Below are positions 9,606-19,519 of a DNA stretch of 21,738 nt, piece by piece. This DNA is from Multifurca ochricompacta (taxonomy: Eukaryota > Basidiomycota > Agaricomycetes > Russulales > Russulaceae), in NCBI GenBank assembly GCA_022496185.1, contig WTXG01000453.1:1-21738 (forward strand), in the 5' to 3' direction. Positions within the stretch are counted from its first letter, which is position 1. Every line of letters begins with the position of its first letter. Below the pieces are notes generated by a model that searched no databases, was not told where the DNA came from, and saw only the letters and a program-made list of their open reading frames with translations. The position numbers were made by a program, and so were the translations under genes.

Positions 9606-12236
9606 ATGGACAAGTCAGATGAGGCAAGCAACCACCATTCCGACCTTGTTACCTTTGGCGTAAATGATCCAGAAGATCCAGTAAACTGGTCAAGTGTCAA
9701 GAAGCTTTTCAACACCTCAATTCTGTGCGTACTCGCATTCACGTCGTAAGTAGCACGAGTGTCTCCACTCCTCTCAGTTGTCAGTTATCTTACCCATACT
9801 TGACCCCAAGCGTCTTTGGCTCGTCTTCTTATGTATGTATGTCCATCGTTATATCCGACACGAAATAACGACAACGGCGCATAGGCTCCAGGGCAAGGAC
9901 AAATCATGAAACAATACCACGTAAGCGTCGATGTGGCAAGCTTGGGGCTCAGTTTCTACGTTCTTGGATTTGCAATGGGGCCATTAATCTGTATGTATTA
10001 TCCCAGCATACACTGGGATAGTGACCTCAAAAGCATTGGGTTTTTACAGGGGGTACTTGCAACCGGCTCACCACTATTGGAACTGGTTTAATGATGTCAC
10101 GACAGGTCCATTGTCCGAGTTTCGCGGTCGGAAACTTCCTTACATGATTTCTTGGCCTCTCATGATTGGTATGGCCACTACACTACCTCTTTTTATTTTC
10201 TAATAAGAGCCGTCAATAAATCCCAGCGTCCATCGCGCCATCCGCCTTCGCGAAAAATGTTGTCGTTATTCTCCTGTGTATGTGCGCTTGGATTTTACTG
10301 TATGCGCAGCCCGTAATGGTGTGGCCATGTTGCAGTCAGATTCTTTACGGGTTGTTGTGCTGCGTGCGCTCTCAATAAGTACGCATCTTCCGGAAGCACA
10401 CTTCATGACAATGCTAATTTTGAGTAGTGGCTCAGGGGCAATTTCCGAGTATGAATTTCACTGCTTGCTTGTCCACCATCAAGAATGACATCACACCAAA
10501 AGCGTGTATCACAACAATCCCCCGGCCCAGGGCAAAGGTGTGTCTTTTCTCCGTCTACAGGAAGTGTCTTGACAGTCCCTGCGTAGCCGTGGCGTGGTAG
10601 TACGTATATGCGCCAAATTGTCGTTTACATGACGCTGATACCGGCGCTTGCGCGCACAGCTCCTTCTGCCCCCTCTCAGGACCTTGCTTTGGTTCTCTCG
10701 TCGGCTTTTTCGTGGCAGCTTCAGGATGGCATGGGTATGTGTTTCAGATCCCCTCCATAGTTTTCATATTCTCAAGACACAGTACAGGCTCTGGGTAGTG
10801 CGCGTGCATCTCATTCTCTCAGCCGCCTGCTGGCCCCTCGTGTTCATGCTTAAGGAGACACATGGACCGACCCTCCTTCGAAGGCGTGCCCGTGCGCTGC
10901 GTGCCCAAGGTCATGCCAATGCCTATTCACACGAAGAAATAGAACCTTCGAAGCCCCGGGATATCATACAAAATCACCTCATGCGCCCAGCTAGTGAGTG
11001 AATTTATGAAAGGGTGATCTCCGTCAGACTAACGCAAAAACAGAGATGTTCATACACGAACCAATATGCCAGGGAGCTGGAATTTGGATTTCGCTTGCCT
11101 ACGGCATCGTTTAGTACGTCCCTAATAGATGTCACAACATCCCTCTCTGATGACAACAATTGAAGCTTCTTCTTTGAAGTATACCCTGTCATATTCATCA
11201 CGCAGGTGGGGTTTACTCCTTTGTCTCGTGGAGCTGTCTGCTTGAACATGTTTCAGCACAACATACCGTTCCGTCTTTGCGGACTTATGTTCCTCCCCAT
11301 TGTCGCAGGGATGTTCGTGCTTATCGCCGGTTACCAACCCCTCACGCGGCTATTCGCCCGTCTGCCCTTACCGGGAATTGTGCCGCAAGGCAAGGTGCTT
11401 GCCCCTCTTGAAAGCGACTTAAAGCTCGTAATCTCTGCTTGGTATGTGTCTTCTTGGCTTTTCTCACTTCTCTCCCTCAGGGGCTTACCGCTATTGTTAG
11501 TGTCGGCGTGCCTATATCGCTCTTTTGGCTTGGATGGTACGCGACATGGCATCAGGTTTATTATTAGCACCCGCTCAATAGCTTTCTAGGACGAGCGGAC
11601 GCGAGACGCATTGGATCGCACCTGCACTCGCGGGTGTTGTATTCGGTTATTCCATGGTAGCGATTTTCATTTGTTTCATAGGATAGTATGTCACACATTC
11701 TTTCTCACCATCATATGCGCTGACATGCATGCAATAGTATGACGCGGATATACAAGATATACTCTGCGAGCTCGAGCGCAGCTAATACCTGCATACGGTC
11801 GATCGTTGCAGCTGGGTTCCCCGTCGCGACACATCGCCTACTCGATGCAATGGGCACAAAATGGGGCTGTGCGTCAAACATTAACTCGAGCCTCCTTACA
11901 CCCCTTGCTGACTTTGACTTGTGTTCCCATTTTCCAAAACCTCCTCCCCATTCTTCTTCTCCCCCTTCCCCACCTTTGTACCTCCTTTTTTTTTTCAATT
12001 TCATTTTTCACTCAGTATCCCTTTTCGGATTTCTATCCTTCGGAATGCTTCCGATTCCGCTGATCTTCATTCGATATGGAGATGAGTTACGTGCTCGTTC
12101 GCGGTACGCGCGAGAGGCAGACGTGCTGATAGCGCGGCTGAGCGCGCGGCAGGACGAAGAGAAGACGAACGTGGAGCATCTGGACTCACTATCATCCAAG
12201 GGGCAGGAGCAGAAACAGGAAACGTCGAGCGTTTAG
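9606..12236 (+). CDS. Major facilitator superfamily transporter, DHA1 / TPO-like
   Basis: Eighteen exons: 9606-9745, 9811-9832, 9885-9990, 10050-10052, 10106-10168, 10227-10277, 10336-10378, 10428-10448, 10503-10537, 10587-10599, 10660-10734, 10788-10993, 11044-11113, 11166-11427, 11481-11555, 11606-11685, 11738-11868 and 12016-12236. They give 538 residues with no internal stop. The cytosolic N-terminus carries DPEDPVNWS, typical of fungal drug:H+ antiporters and polyamine exporters. MFS motif A is WGPLSEFRGRK (residues 90-100). Later landmarks are GSGAISD, QGKAVAWYSFCPLSGP, ETHGPTLLRRRA after helix 6, SLFWLGW, HWIAPALAGVVFGYSMV and the C-terminal RSRYA. Length and order fit a 12-helix plasma-membrane exporter; the substrate is unknown. 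The 10734/10788 join is the least certain (10735-10787 intron chosen because it preserves frame). Most introns are 49-60 bp. Confidence 0.9.
10050..10052 (+). other. 3-nt microexon (GGG) of the MFS gene
   Basis: The exon before ends ATCT at 9990 and the exon after starts GTCCATTG at 10106. Two adjacent introns (9991-10049, GTATGT...TTTTTACAG; 10053-10105, GTACTT...GACGACAG type end) leave only GGG between them. Using it gives T-GG G-GT, Trp-Gly, completing GPLIWGPLSEFRGRK. Skipping it gives Cys in place of Trp-Gly and shortens motif A's lead-in by one residue. Both intron lengths (59 and 53 bp) match the rest of the gene. Confidence 0.7.
10587..10599 (+). other. 13-nt exon of the MFS gene
   Basis: CCGTGGCGTGGTA lies between introns 10538-10586 (GTGTGT...GCGTAG) and 10600-10659 (GTACGT...GCACAG). 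It encodes most of AVAWY and is the only way I found to join QGK to SFCPLSGPCFG in frame. Confidence 0.75.
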
Positions 12237-12450
12237 TTATTTTATTGATATCGACACGTAGACTTATTGTTTATCCGTATATAAAGATGCGGCCATAAGC
12301 TTCTGTACAGTATATAAATCCAAAAAGAAGCCATAGACACAGCCGGAAGAAATGAAAGCGGTACATCCCATATCGCCTTGTTTATAAGTGAGGTACCTGA
12401 TGATGATTTTTTAAATAGAGCGTCCCGTCAAGTGAATCCGTCAAAAAATG
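12237..12450. other. MFS 3' flank
   Basis: About 210 bp of AT-rich sequence holding several TATA/ATAAA-like stretches (near 12276 and 12312) that could serve MFS mRNA 3' end formation. It ends at the 3' end of the tRNA gene on the other strand. Confidence 0.4.
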
Positions 12451-12548
12451 TGGACGAAGTGGGGTTTGAACCCACGACCTCATGCAACGGGGCTCACAAT
12501 TAGTCATGAACATGCGAAGCAAGCGCGCTACCACTGTGCCATCCGCCC
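12451..12548 (-). tRNA. tRNA-Ala(CGC) with a 26-nt intron
   Basis: On the minus strand the acceptor stem GGGCGGA pairs with TTCGTCC, including the G3:U70 wobble that identifies alanine tRNAs. The discriminator is A and no CCA is encoded. The A box is TGGCACAGTGG and the B box GGTTCAAACCC. The T stem is GTGGG/CCCAC. The anticodon loop TTCGCAT carries CGC at 12516-12514, reading GCG codons. The intron follows the base 3' of the anticodon (12512-12487). It contains TGTGA, which can pair with TCGCA of the loop, the usual anticodon-intron helix. Mature length is 72 nt. The anticodon stem has one U:U mismatch (positions 28:42) and the D stem one A:C. Transcription would be by Pol III away from the unresolved ORF that begins next to its 5' end. 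Confidence 0.92.
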
Positions 12549-13770
12549 ATGGCATTTAACTTAACAGCAGAGATCTTGTCCATCGGCGCTCCCGCGGAGG
12601 TCCGCAATTACCCAATTTCGGCAGCAGCAGCAATTTCTCTTCGCTGGCGCTGGCGAATCATGCAACTCTCTAACACCTTTGGCAATCTCATGGGTGTGCT
12701 TCGCCGTGTTTTCGCTCACCAATCACTGTTTATCACGGTGCACGTTCTGTCTAGACCCCGAATTTTCACCTTCTGTTGCTTCGTTGCGGCGCCAGCCTTT
12801 GTACTGCTTTTCGGCTGGGGATTTCTTCTCGAATCCCACCACTCTGACAAGCTGACGGAATTCTCGGCTCTTCAGACGATTATAGTACCTAGTTCTTCCC
12901 GCTGGGCCCCGTCCTCGCGCAATCTGATAGCCCGCTCGCGTATCTCGCCTCATAAAACCATATGGCTCTCCTTAGATGTCCTGATTCACTGCATTGTATC
13001 AGGGGACGTCGAACTTCGTCATCCATCACGGGACCTACCGGACCTTTTGCGTTCTGGTGTGCTTATTGGTGGCTGGAATGTTCACTTGCATGTTCATTTC
13101 ATTCAAAGGGTTCATGCTATACTATGGTCCACCATTGCAAGATTCGATGTAAGTTGCCTGAGGGCAATCCCGTTTCTCCAAGCTGACGCTCTTCAAAGCC
13201 TGAGGTACCGTTAGGTAGTTATATGCGCATGATTTTAGCAATATAGAAAGCCTACGGTCTTAAAAAAATATTACAGCTACTATACGACATACCAATGGTG
13301 CTCATCCCAATCTCGTCGATCTCGATTTTGTACCCCACTGGAAACTGAAGAGTCTAGTCCGGCAACTTATATCATCGCTTCACGAAGGCACCACTACATC
13401 CCTTTTACTCACGACAAAGGCACCGGAATTGTCCATGTTCGATTCACGTTATGCTATCGCCACGCTTTTCTTTCAACCCCCTAGGACGACATTGCCATTT
13501 ACAACATCGATTTCGACTGTGCTGACCTTACTCGGCACGTATGGTGACAGCATCTCTGTCCTTGGTGCTGAAAATATCACCATTTCATACGCCGAATCAC
13601 TGTTTGGTGCCGCCAGTACTCTTTGCACTGATACTGACATTCGGGCCAAGTTTATTGGAAGGAATAGTTTGGTTGGATGGCGTAAGGAGTGCTTACGGGG
13701 AGTTTGGGAGGCTGCACTATTGAAGGCAGGCTTGTTAATAAAATGGAAGATAACGATTAAAATTAATTAA
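12549..13770 (+). pseudogene. Possible membrane-protein gene, exon structure or frame not resolved
   Basis: I do not recognise the family. A 221-codon frame starting at 12549 includes a strong hydrophobic segment (FVAAPAFVLLFGWGFLL). A second hydrophobic segment (FCVLVCLLVAGMFTCMFIS) lies in another frame near 13045-13110 and ends at a good donor GTAAGT (13149). From about 13290 a third frame is open to 13770 (HPNLVDLDFVPHWKLKSLVRQ ... LFGAASTLCTDTDIRAKFIG). Together they could be one gene with two membrane spans and a soluble C-terminal domain, but I could not join them with canonical splice sites. Broken frame (as seen elsewhere in the window), decay, or a wrong model are all possible. The feature type records this doubt, not proof of decay. 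Confidence 0.3.
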
Positions 13771-13898
13771 ATTAAAAAATATCGAGCGTGAGAGAACGAG
13801 CTTCATTCGGTCAGTTCAGTTGTGTCGTCAGTCGTCAGTGCCTGCCGCGCCGCGCTTGTCAACAACATTGCCCATCGTCATTCTTGGGCTTGGGCACC

Positions 13899-16800
13899 AT
13901 GTCCTCCTCACCACCGAATAATAGACGCTTCACTGGCCGCCCTTTATCTGCCTCTCGCTCTATATCTCAGTCTATTTACGCGCCCACAGCCAGTTCTCGA
14001 CCTTTCCTCAACATGCTAAATCCATTAGGCCACACGTACAAAGGCTACACAGCCGCCAATCAGTCCGTCCTAGAAGAGGATGAAGAGGACGCTGACGGTA
14101 CCGCCTCCCAAAGAAACGAAGACATCGACCTGGAATCTCAGACCCGCTATCATCCAACCTCAACAGTCAAGACCTCCAGCGCGGGTTCTATTTCTATGCA
14201 GCGCGTCTCCCGGGATGGCTCCGGTTCCGGTGTGCTTCGGCCTAATGTCCGCGAGGACGATCGTATCCAAGAGGAGTCTGAGTCAGACGGTGAGGTCCCA
14301 CAGAGCTTCTTAATCGAGTCGCCTGCTGTGCGCCGCACACCGCTGTCACGCAAGGGCCGACCACGCGATACGCGACAGGCATCGGACCCCACCACACCCG
14401 CCGACCCTCCCCGGATATCCGTGCCCCCGCGTCCCTCGGAGATTAACGTGGAACATCCCCCCGTTAGACTCCTACCTGCGCCTTTGCAGCCCAATCCGAA
14501 GCGCGGGCTGGATGCGTACGAGCGGGCGCTATGGAATTGGGTGAACGTGTACAACCTCGACGCCTATCTTCAGGAGGTGTACACGTATTACCACGGGAAG
14601 GGGATATATTCTATTGCGCTCAAGCGAGGTTTAAACCTTCTGTAGGTGTCCTCCCCCCCCCCCTCCCCTCCTCCATTTCATCAGAAGGGCTACGCTAATG
14701 CCAAGCCCAGCACATTCGGTTTTGTTATCTGCTTCTCGACCTTTCTCCTCCGCTGCGTAGACTACTCGCGCATTCATCCTGACGCTGTCACGCGGCTATC
14801 TGATATTGTCGTTGATCGCTGCGTCTCTCGGTGTGTCCTCCTTCCCCCCCCCCCCGGGCTTCTCTCCTTGTTTGTCTAAATAGTTCTCGTAGATTCTCCG
14901 GATTCACGCTTCTTTTCTTCCTCTTGTTTTGTGCATTATATGCATGGCAGATCGCTTTGTTTGTCTTGAGTGTCATGCGGCTCGCGGACATGTACCGTTT
15001 TTATACCTACCTTCTTCAAATACCCGACGTGCGCCTCCCTTGTCTATATACCTTCGCTCATCGCCCAACATTTTTCCTAGGAAGATATCCAGACCATCTC
15101 TTGGCCTGAAGTTGTTCGACGCATCGGAGCTATCCGTGATTCCAATCCACTTACAGAGCTTTCCTCGTCATCCTCACGGCCACGTGCGAGCGAGGGTGCG
15201 AAACTAGACGCACACGACATCGCTAACCGTATTATGCGACAAGAAAACTTTCTCATCGCGCTCTTTAACAAAGAATTGCTTGACTTGCGCGTTCCACTCC
15301 CGCACGGTTGGCCCACCGAGGAGGGTAAAGGCCGTACACTCACACGTGCCCTTGAATGGAACCTGCAATTTTGTTTGATGGAGTATCTGTTCGATAGAAG
15401 AGGGAAGGTGAGGAAGGTGTTTCTGAAGAGCAAGAACCGAGCAGCATTAATTGATGGGTACGTAAAGTTTGAGGACTATTTAAACACCCCCACCCTCACC
15501 CCAGCCCCCTACCCCGCTAAAATGTATGTACAGGCTGAAACGACGTTTAATCTTTATGGGTATTTTGAATGCCATTTTTGCGCCGTTCATCGTGGTATAC
15601 TTGCTCATGTACTCATTTTTCCGATATTTCGAGGTGAGTGCTGTCCCTCTCGTGATAAGAATAAGACAAATCGCTAACTGCAATGATAGGAGTCATACAA
15701 TAACCCGTCTTCAATAGGTGGCCGCGCATATACTCCTTTCGCTCAATGGAAATTCCGTGAATTTAATGAACTGCCACATCTTTTCGAACGACGTCTCAAC
15801 GAATCATACCCTATCGCAAATATGTATATGGGCCAGTTTCCTAATGAGAAGATAGCAATTATCGTGAGGTGGGTTCTGCGATAACTTTCAATGCCTTGCT
15901 TGACACAATGGTCAGGTTTGTAGCATTCGTAGCCGGCTCCTTTGCTGCCGTCCTCCTCCTCGCCACCGTCATCACTCCTGATCTTTTCATCCACTTCGAG
16001 ATTACTCCTCACCGCTCTGTCTTCTTCTACCTTCCTGTTTTTTACGGTATCCTTGCGGTCGCGCGCGGCATGATTCCCGAAGAGAACCGGGTGTTCGACC
16101 CAGACGTACTCATGAAGGCGCTCGTCCAGTATACACACTACCTTCCAGACGAGTGGCGCACACAACTGCACTCAAAGGTGGTGCATACGCAATTTGGCGA
16201 GCTATTCGCGATGAAGGTAGTCACGTTCGCGACGGAGCTTACCAGCGTCGTTCTGACACCATTCATCCTCTGGTTCGCACTCCCTCCGTGCGCACCGGCA
16301 ATCGTCGACTTTTTCCGCGAGTTCACTGTCCACGTCGATGGGCTTGGGTACGTGTGCAGCTTTGCGGTGTTTGACTTCCAACGACACGGCAACGTCAAGG
16401 TTCGTTCTCCCCCCCCCTTCTTTTTCTTTTTTTCGGTCATTCTCGTGCTAAGAATAATCTCTCCAACCCATGCAATAGTTTGGTGCGCCGACGACGGTGT
16501 CTGACGCACGACTGATGTCCAACGACGGAAAGATGGAGAAGTCCTTCGTATCGTTTAAAGCTGCACACCCAGAGTGGATGCCAGCCGACCCCACTGGCTC
16601 GCTATATCTCTCGCGGATCGCGGATCTCTCCGCGCGACGCGCCGCCGACGACCACACGCCACGTCCTATAAGCGCGAACATGTCCACAGAGCGGGGGTGG
16701 GAGTACGAGCGCGCGTTACACGAATCACAGACCGCGGCTGTGAGGAGGCGAGCTGGCATCGGCGGTGGAGGCGGTGGGGTCAACGCTGGGTTCGTCGGAA

Positions 16801-17258
16801 CGACTTCGATGATGTTGGGACAGTCTACGGCCACGGCTTACCAATCCGGAATGGCGCAGAGCGTCACGTTGGGGGATTCAGAAGGATCTGTCGCGCTAGC
16901 TGCCGTTGCCGGATTGAGACCTCCTCCCTCTTCTTCTTCTTCTCCAGCGGTAGCGAGGCCAGCTGGGACGGGGACGGGGATGGGGACGGTTGGGGGCAAG
17001 ATGGCTCCGATTTCCCCTATGACGTCGATACCGAGCGGGAGTGGTGAATTAGCGGCGGACTCACAAGGGGACGTGCGTAGCGCATTGGGAGAGTCTTATG
17101 TGGATGGTGGGCGGAGACATCCACGTGGGATGAGCACGCGATCAATGCGGGAGGAGGAGGAAGAGGATGGGCTGCAGGCGGATGGAGGAGTGCTTGGGTT
17201 ACTGGCGCAGATTTATAGTGGGACAGTTGGTGGGGGTGCACGTGGTGTGCTATCATAA
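13899..17258 (+). CDS. ATG9: Autophagy protein Atg9
   Basis: Eight exons: 13899-14641, 14711-14830, 14893-15028, 15081-15457, 15534-15633, 15690-15868, 15916-16399 and 16479-17258. They give 972 residues in a continuous frame. Atg9 is the multispanning lipid scramblase of Golgi-derived vesicles that seeds the autophagosome membrane. Residues 1 to about 205 are Ser/Pro-rich with acidic patches. The core starts at ALWNWVNVYNLDAYLQEVY (about 210-228). It continues with TFGFVICFSTFLLRCVDY, DIQTISWPEVV, NFLIALFNKELLDLR, KRRLIFMGILNAIFAPF, QWKFREFNELPHLFERRL, RGMIPEENRVFDP, ALVQYTHYLPDEW, GELFAMK and FFREFTVHVDGLGYVCSFA. The last about 260 residues are variable, with Gly-rich stretches. The start has a good context (CACCATGTC); an in-frame ATG at 13788 is possible but lies in non-conserved sequence. 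Introns are 47-79 bp. The gene ends 309 bp from the convergent EH-domain gene. Confidence 0.97.
14653..14855. repeat. Long poly-C runs in ATG9 introns 1 and 2
   Basis: Intron 1 holds an 11-C run with one flanking T-broken C tract (14653-14663), and intron 2 holds a 12-C run (14844-14855). Intron 7 has a 9-C run at 16409-16417. All lie in the intron, off the coding sequence. Confidence 0.8.
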
Positions 17259-17567
17259 GCATAAAGCTTAAGCTTTACCGCGCCGTTTGCATTATTTGTT
17301 TGCCTTTTTTTTTTTTTGTAATTCACCCGCCCGCTACCCAATCATCATCTTAGCCAGCCAGCCAGCCAGACAAGCTGGGCACCCGCATTGCTGGGCCGCG
17401 GATAAAAACAGTGAGACAAGCACAGCCGGGGTATGTGTTCATGTGGTTCAGTAGAAATTTGGGGTATATCATAGTATGTGTGCAGTAGCAGCAACAGCAG
17501 TAGCAGCAGTAGCAGCCAAGTCCAAAGACGTAACGATAGCGGAGAGCAGTATCAACAGTGTCAGCGA
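17259..17567. other. Convergent intergenic region between ATG9 and the EH-domain gene
   Basis: This 309-bp stretch must hold both mRNA 3' ends. It contains AAGCTTAAGCTT at about 17265-17276, a T-rich run at 17307-17319, AGCC tetranucleotide repeats at 17352-17368, and a CAG/TAG-type triplet repeat (GCAGTAGCAGCA-like) at 17481-17519. No gene is seen. Confidence 0.6.
17481..17519. repeat. Imperfect GCA/GTA triplet repeat
   Basis: A run of GCA and GTA triplets (GCAGTAGCAGCAACAGCAG and similar) occupies about 39 bp downstream of the EH-gene stop codon. A plus-strand frame through it would read Ala/Val and is not supported as coding. Confidence 0.7.
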
Positions 17568-19333
17568 TCAGCGAAGAATCGGACGGTTGGCAACCCGTAA
17601 GGGAGCTCGCCCACTAGCTCCAAAACTCATCCCAGCACGACCGAGAATTTGCGCGCGGTGTAACTCTTCGTCAATCCGCGCCATCCCACGCGCAAACGCG
17701 TCACGATCAAGCGAGCCCATGCCCTCCGGGTCACATTCGTTCCTATATAAGACAGAGGAGAAAAAAGAAAGAAAGAAAAACAAAAAAAACAAAAAACAAA
17801 ACAAAACAAAACAAAAAAGGGGGCGGTTATTTTCCCGATGGGAGCTTCGAATGAAAGGAAGATCTGCGTACCAGATATCCCGCAGACGTTGTGGCTCAAG
17901 TCTGGATTTGAGCCATATCTTGCGCACGAGGCGTCCGTCCAGTCTGGAGTCGGACCCACGTTCTGATAGGGGTGTCGGTACCTGCACTGGAAAGCCGCTC
18001 AGGTCCAGGTCGATAGACAGCCCGCGCCATCCGGCGTTCTGCCTTTTAGCGGGCACAGGGAGCGGTGGTTTCGGTGCGTGTTCATGCAAGTTCGCAGTAA
18101 AGAGTGTGTCATAACGCCCGCGGGCAACTTGTTTCGCTCCAGGCGTTGGCATTGATGCCGAGACGGATGTGCGAGAGGAAAGCGACGTGCGAGAGGCGGT
18201 TGTAGCCTGTGAAAAGAGGGATGATCGATCTGAGGCGGTCGTTGCAGTCGACTGGACGGAGGTGCGTGCTGATGACGGGCGCGAGCGCGAGGGTGGGGGC
18301 GGCGGAGGAGATGTGATAGGCGGTGGAGGTGGCACGCGGCGCGTGTTCGTGAGGGAGAGAGAGGAGCTACTGGCAGATGGAGTGAGCGTTTGGATTGGTG
18401 AAGTTGTGCTAGATGTGATAGACGAGGGCGATGAACTCTGAGAGGGGAAGCTGCCTGCAGAGCTCCTCTGCTGGGATATCGGAGGACGCTGTGGCAGTTT
18501 GGGAGGCAGAGATACTGGTTGTTTTGTAGCCACCGCAAGCGCTGGCTTTCCAGGGGGCTTCAGAGGACGTGACGAAAGTGTGATAGGAGGGAGGAAAGAC
18601 GACGGGGCAGACACGTTTTCGAATGACTCATCAAGGCTTTCACCGTCTTCTGTCCCTGTAACCGTCCACTCTCGCTCCATTGGAAAAGCGTGCAAAGCGC
18701 CTGCAGTGGTGGGGTCACCCCCGTCAGAAGAAAGAGAGACGGAATGGAAAGAGGAAATGGAAGAAGCTGGCGCATGACCTTGGACACGTCTTATACCATC
18801 TGATGTAGAGAACTTGGTAATTGTGGGTGGATAGGAATAATCGGCTTCCGGAGGCATGAGCATATTAGTAGATGGGGGCGAAGAGATGAGACTGGTTGCG
18901 GGGCAGAAGCCGAACGAAGAGAGTTAAAAGACGGCTTGCGGGAGGTAATGGAGGTGCTTTTGAAAGCTTTATGGAAGACCCTCAAAGCTGATCAGGGGCG
19001 CACTTTCATATGGTGGTAGTCGTTTGGTCACCAGAGGTGGAGAGTAGCCGCATAGGACAGCTGTGGGCGAGGTTGTACGAAATGGCCCATCATCGATGAC
19101 CCAATCTTTAAGGTCTAAAAGAGATGACCTATGTTGTAGAGAATTTGGGGATGTTGAAGGGGTGTAAGCGGTAGGAACTATTGGAGGAATGGATGCTGCT
19201 GTGGGTGAATGTGGACTGTCAGGAGGTGCTCGGATTCCGAATGAATTGCGACGCTATCGAGAACTTCCTTTGGCGCACCCGTTCCGAGAGCTTCAAAGGC
19301 TTTTATTCTAGCTTGAAGTGTTGAAGGTGCCAT
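17568..19333 (-). CDS. Irs4/Tax4-like protein with C-terminal EH domain; N-terminal part frame-broken
   Basis: The start at 19333 encodes MAPSTLQARIKAFEALG, typical of basidiomycete members. Other-frame blocks RRNSFGIRAPPDSPHSPTAA, LLDLKDWVIDDGP and RKPSFNSLRSASAP follow. An intact 431-codon frame then runs from 18863. A Ser/Pro-rich middle includes PPPPP runs. The EH domain spans DGRLVRKIWLKSRLEPQRLRDIW - NECDPEGMGSLDRDAFARGM, with the Trp of the NPF-binding pocket. It is split by the intron 17743-17871. The EF-hand loop lacks Glu at position 12 and an acidic residue at position 5, so calcium binding is doubtful. Single bases appear missing near 19254, 18974, 18941 and 18876. Yeast Irs4/Tax4 control PI(4,5)P2 through Inp51 and help place Atg17 at the pre-autophagosomal structure. 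Orthology is inferred from the EH domain's position and the long disordered N-terminus. Confidence 0.75.
17743..17871 (-). other. Intron splitting the EH domain, length a multiple of three and stop-free
   Basis: The donor is GTACGC after ATCTG and the acceptor is TTATATAG before GAACG. Splicing restores IWNECDPEG. The intron is 129 bp with no in-frame stop. It is dominated by a pyrimidine tract of T runs broken by G and C (plus-strand A-rich 17761-17817). Retention would insert 43 Phe-rich hydrophobic residues into the EH domain. Confidence 0.85.
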
Positions 19334-19519
19334 CTTTGTAAACGAGATAGAATAGAATAGGACAGGACAGGGACTTGCAAGGACGCAAGGATGAAAGAAA
19401 GATGAAAGCTGAAAGCCTACGTACGGCTAGCTAAGCGTGTTGTACTCTGCTCTTTGGGTTTCTCTGCTCCTCCGCTCCTCGGTTTAAAAATTTAAATTAA
19501 ATTTAAATAAGGCTCATTG
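19334..19519. promoter_or_regulatory. Divergent promoter shared by EH-domain and UPF0045 genes
   Basis: Only 186 bp separate the two divergent start codons, so the promoters must overlap. The stretch contains pentamer repeats (GAATA, then GGACA; about 19348-19371), GATGAAA repeats at 19390-19410, and an AT-only near-palindrome around TTTAAATTAAATTTAAAT at 19489-19509, just upstream of the UPF0045 start. Confidence 0.6.

Noticed and set aside
11442..11480. Donor GTATGT in the transporter after ATCTCTGCTTG
   Set aside because: It would make a 39-bp intron and shift frame; the GTAATC donor at 11428 gives a 53-bp intron and keeps LTAIVSVGVPISLFW in frame.
11556..11589. Acceptor CTTTCTAG in the transporter
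   Set aside because: The intron would be only 34 bp and the frame is lost; the acceptor at 11605 gives 50 bp and restores HWIAPALAG.
17476..18114. 212-codon plus-strand frame with Ala/Val and Lys repeats
   Set aside because: It is antisense to the EH-domain gene and built from the triplet repeat and the A-rich complement of its intron.
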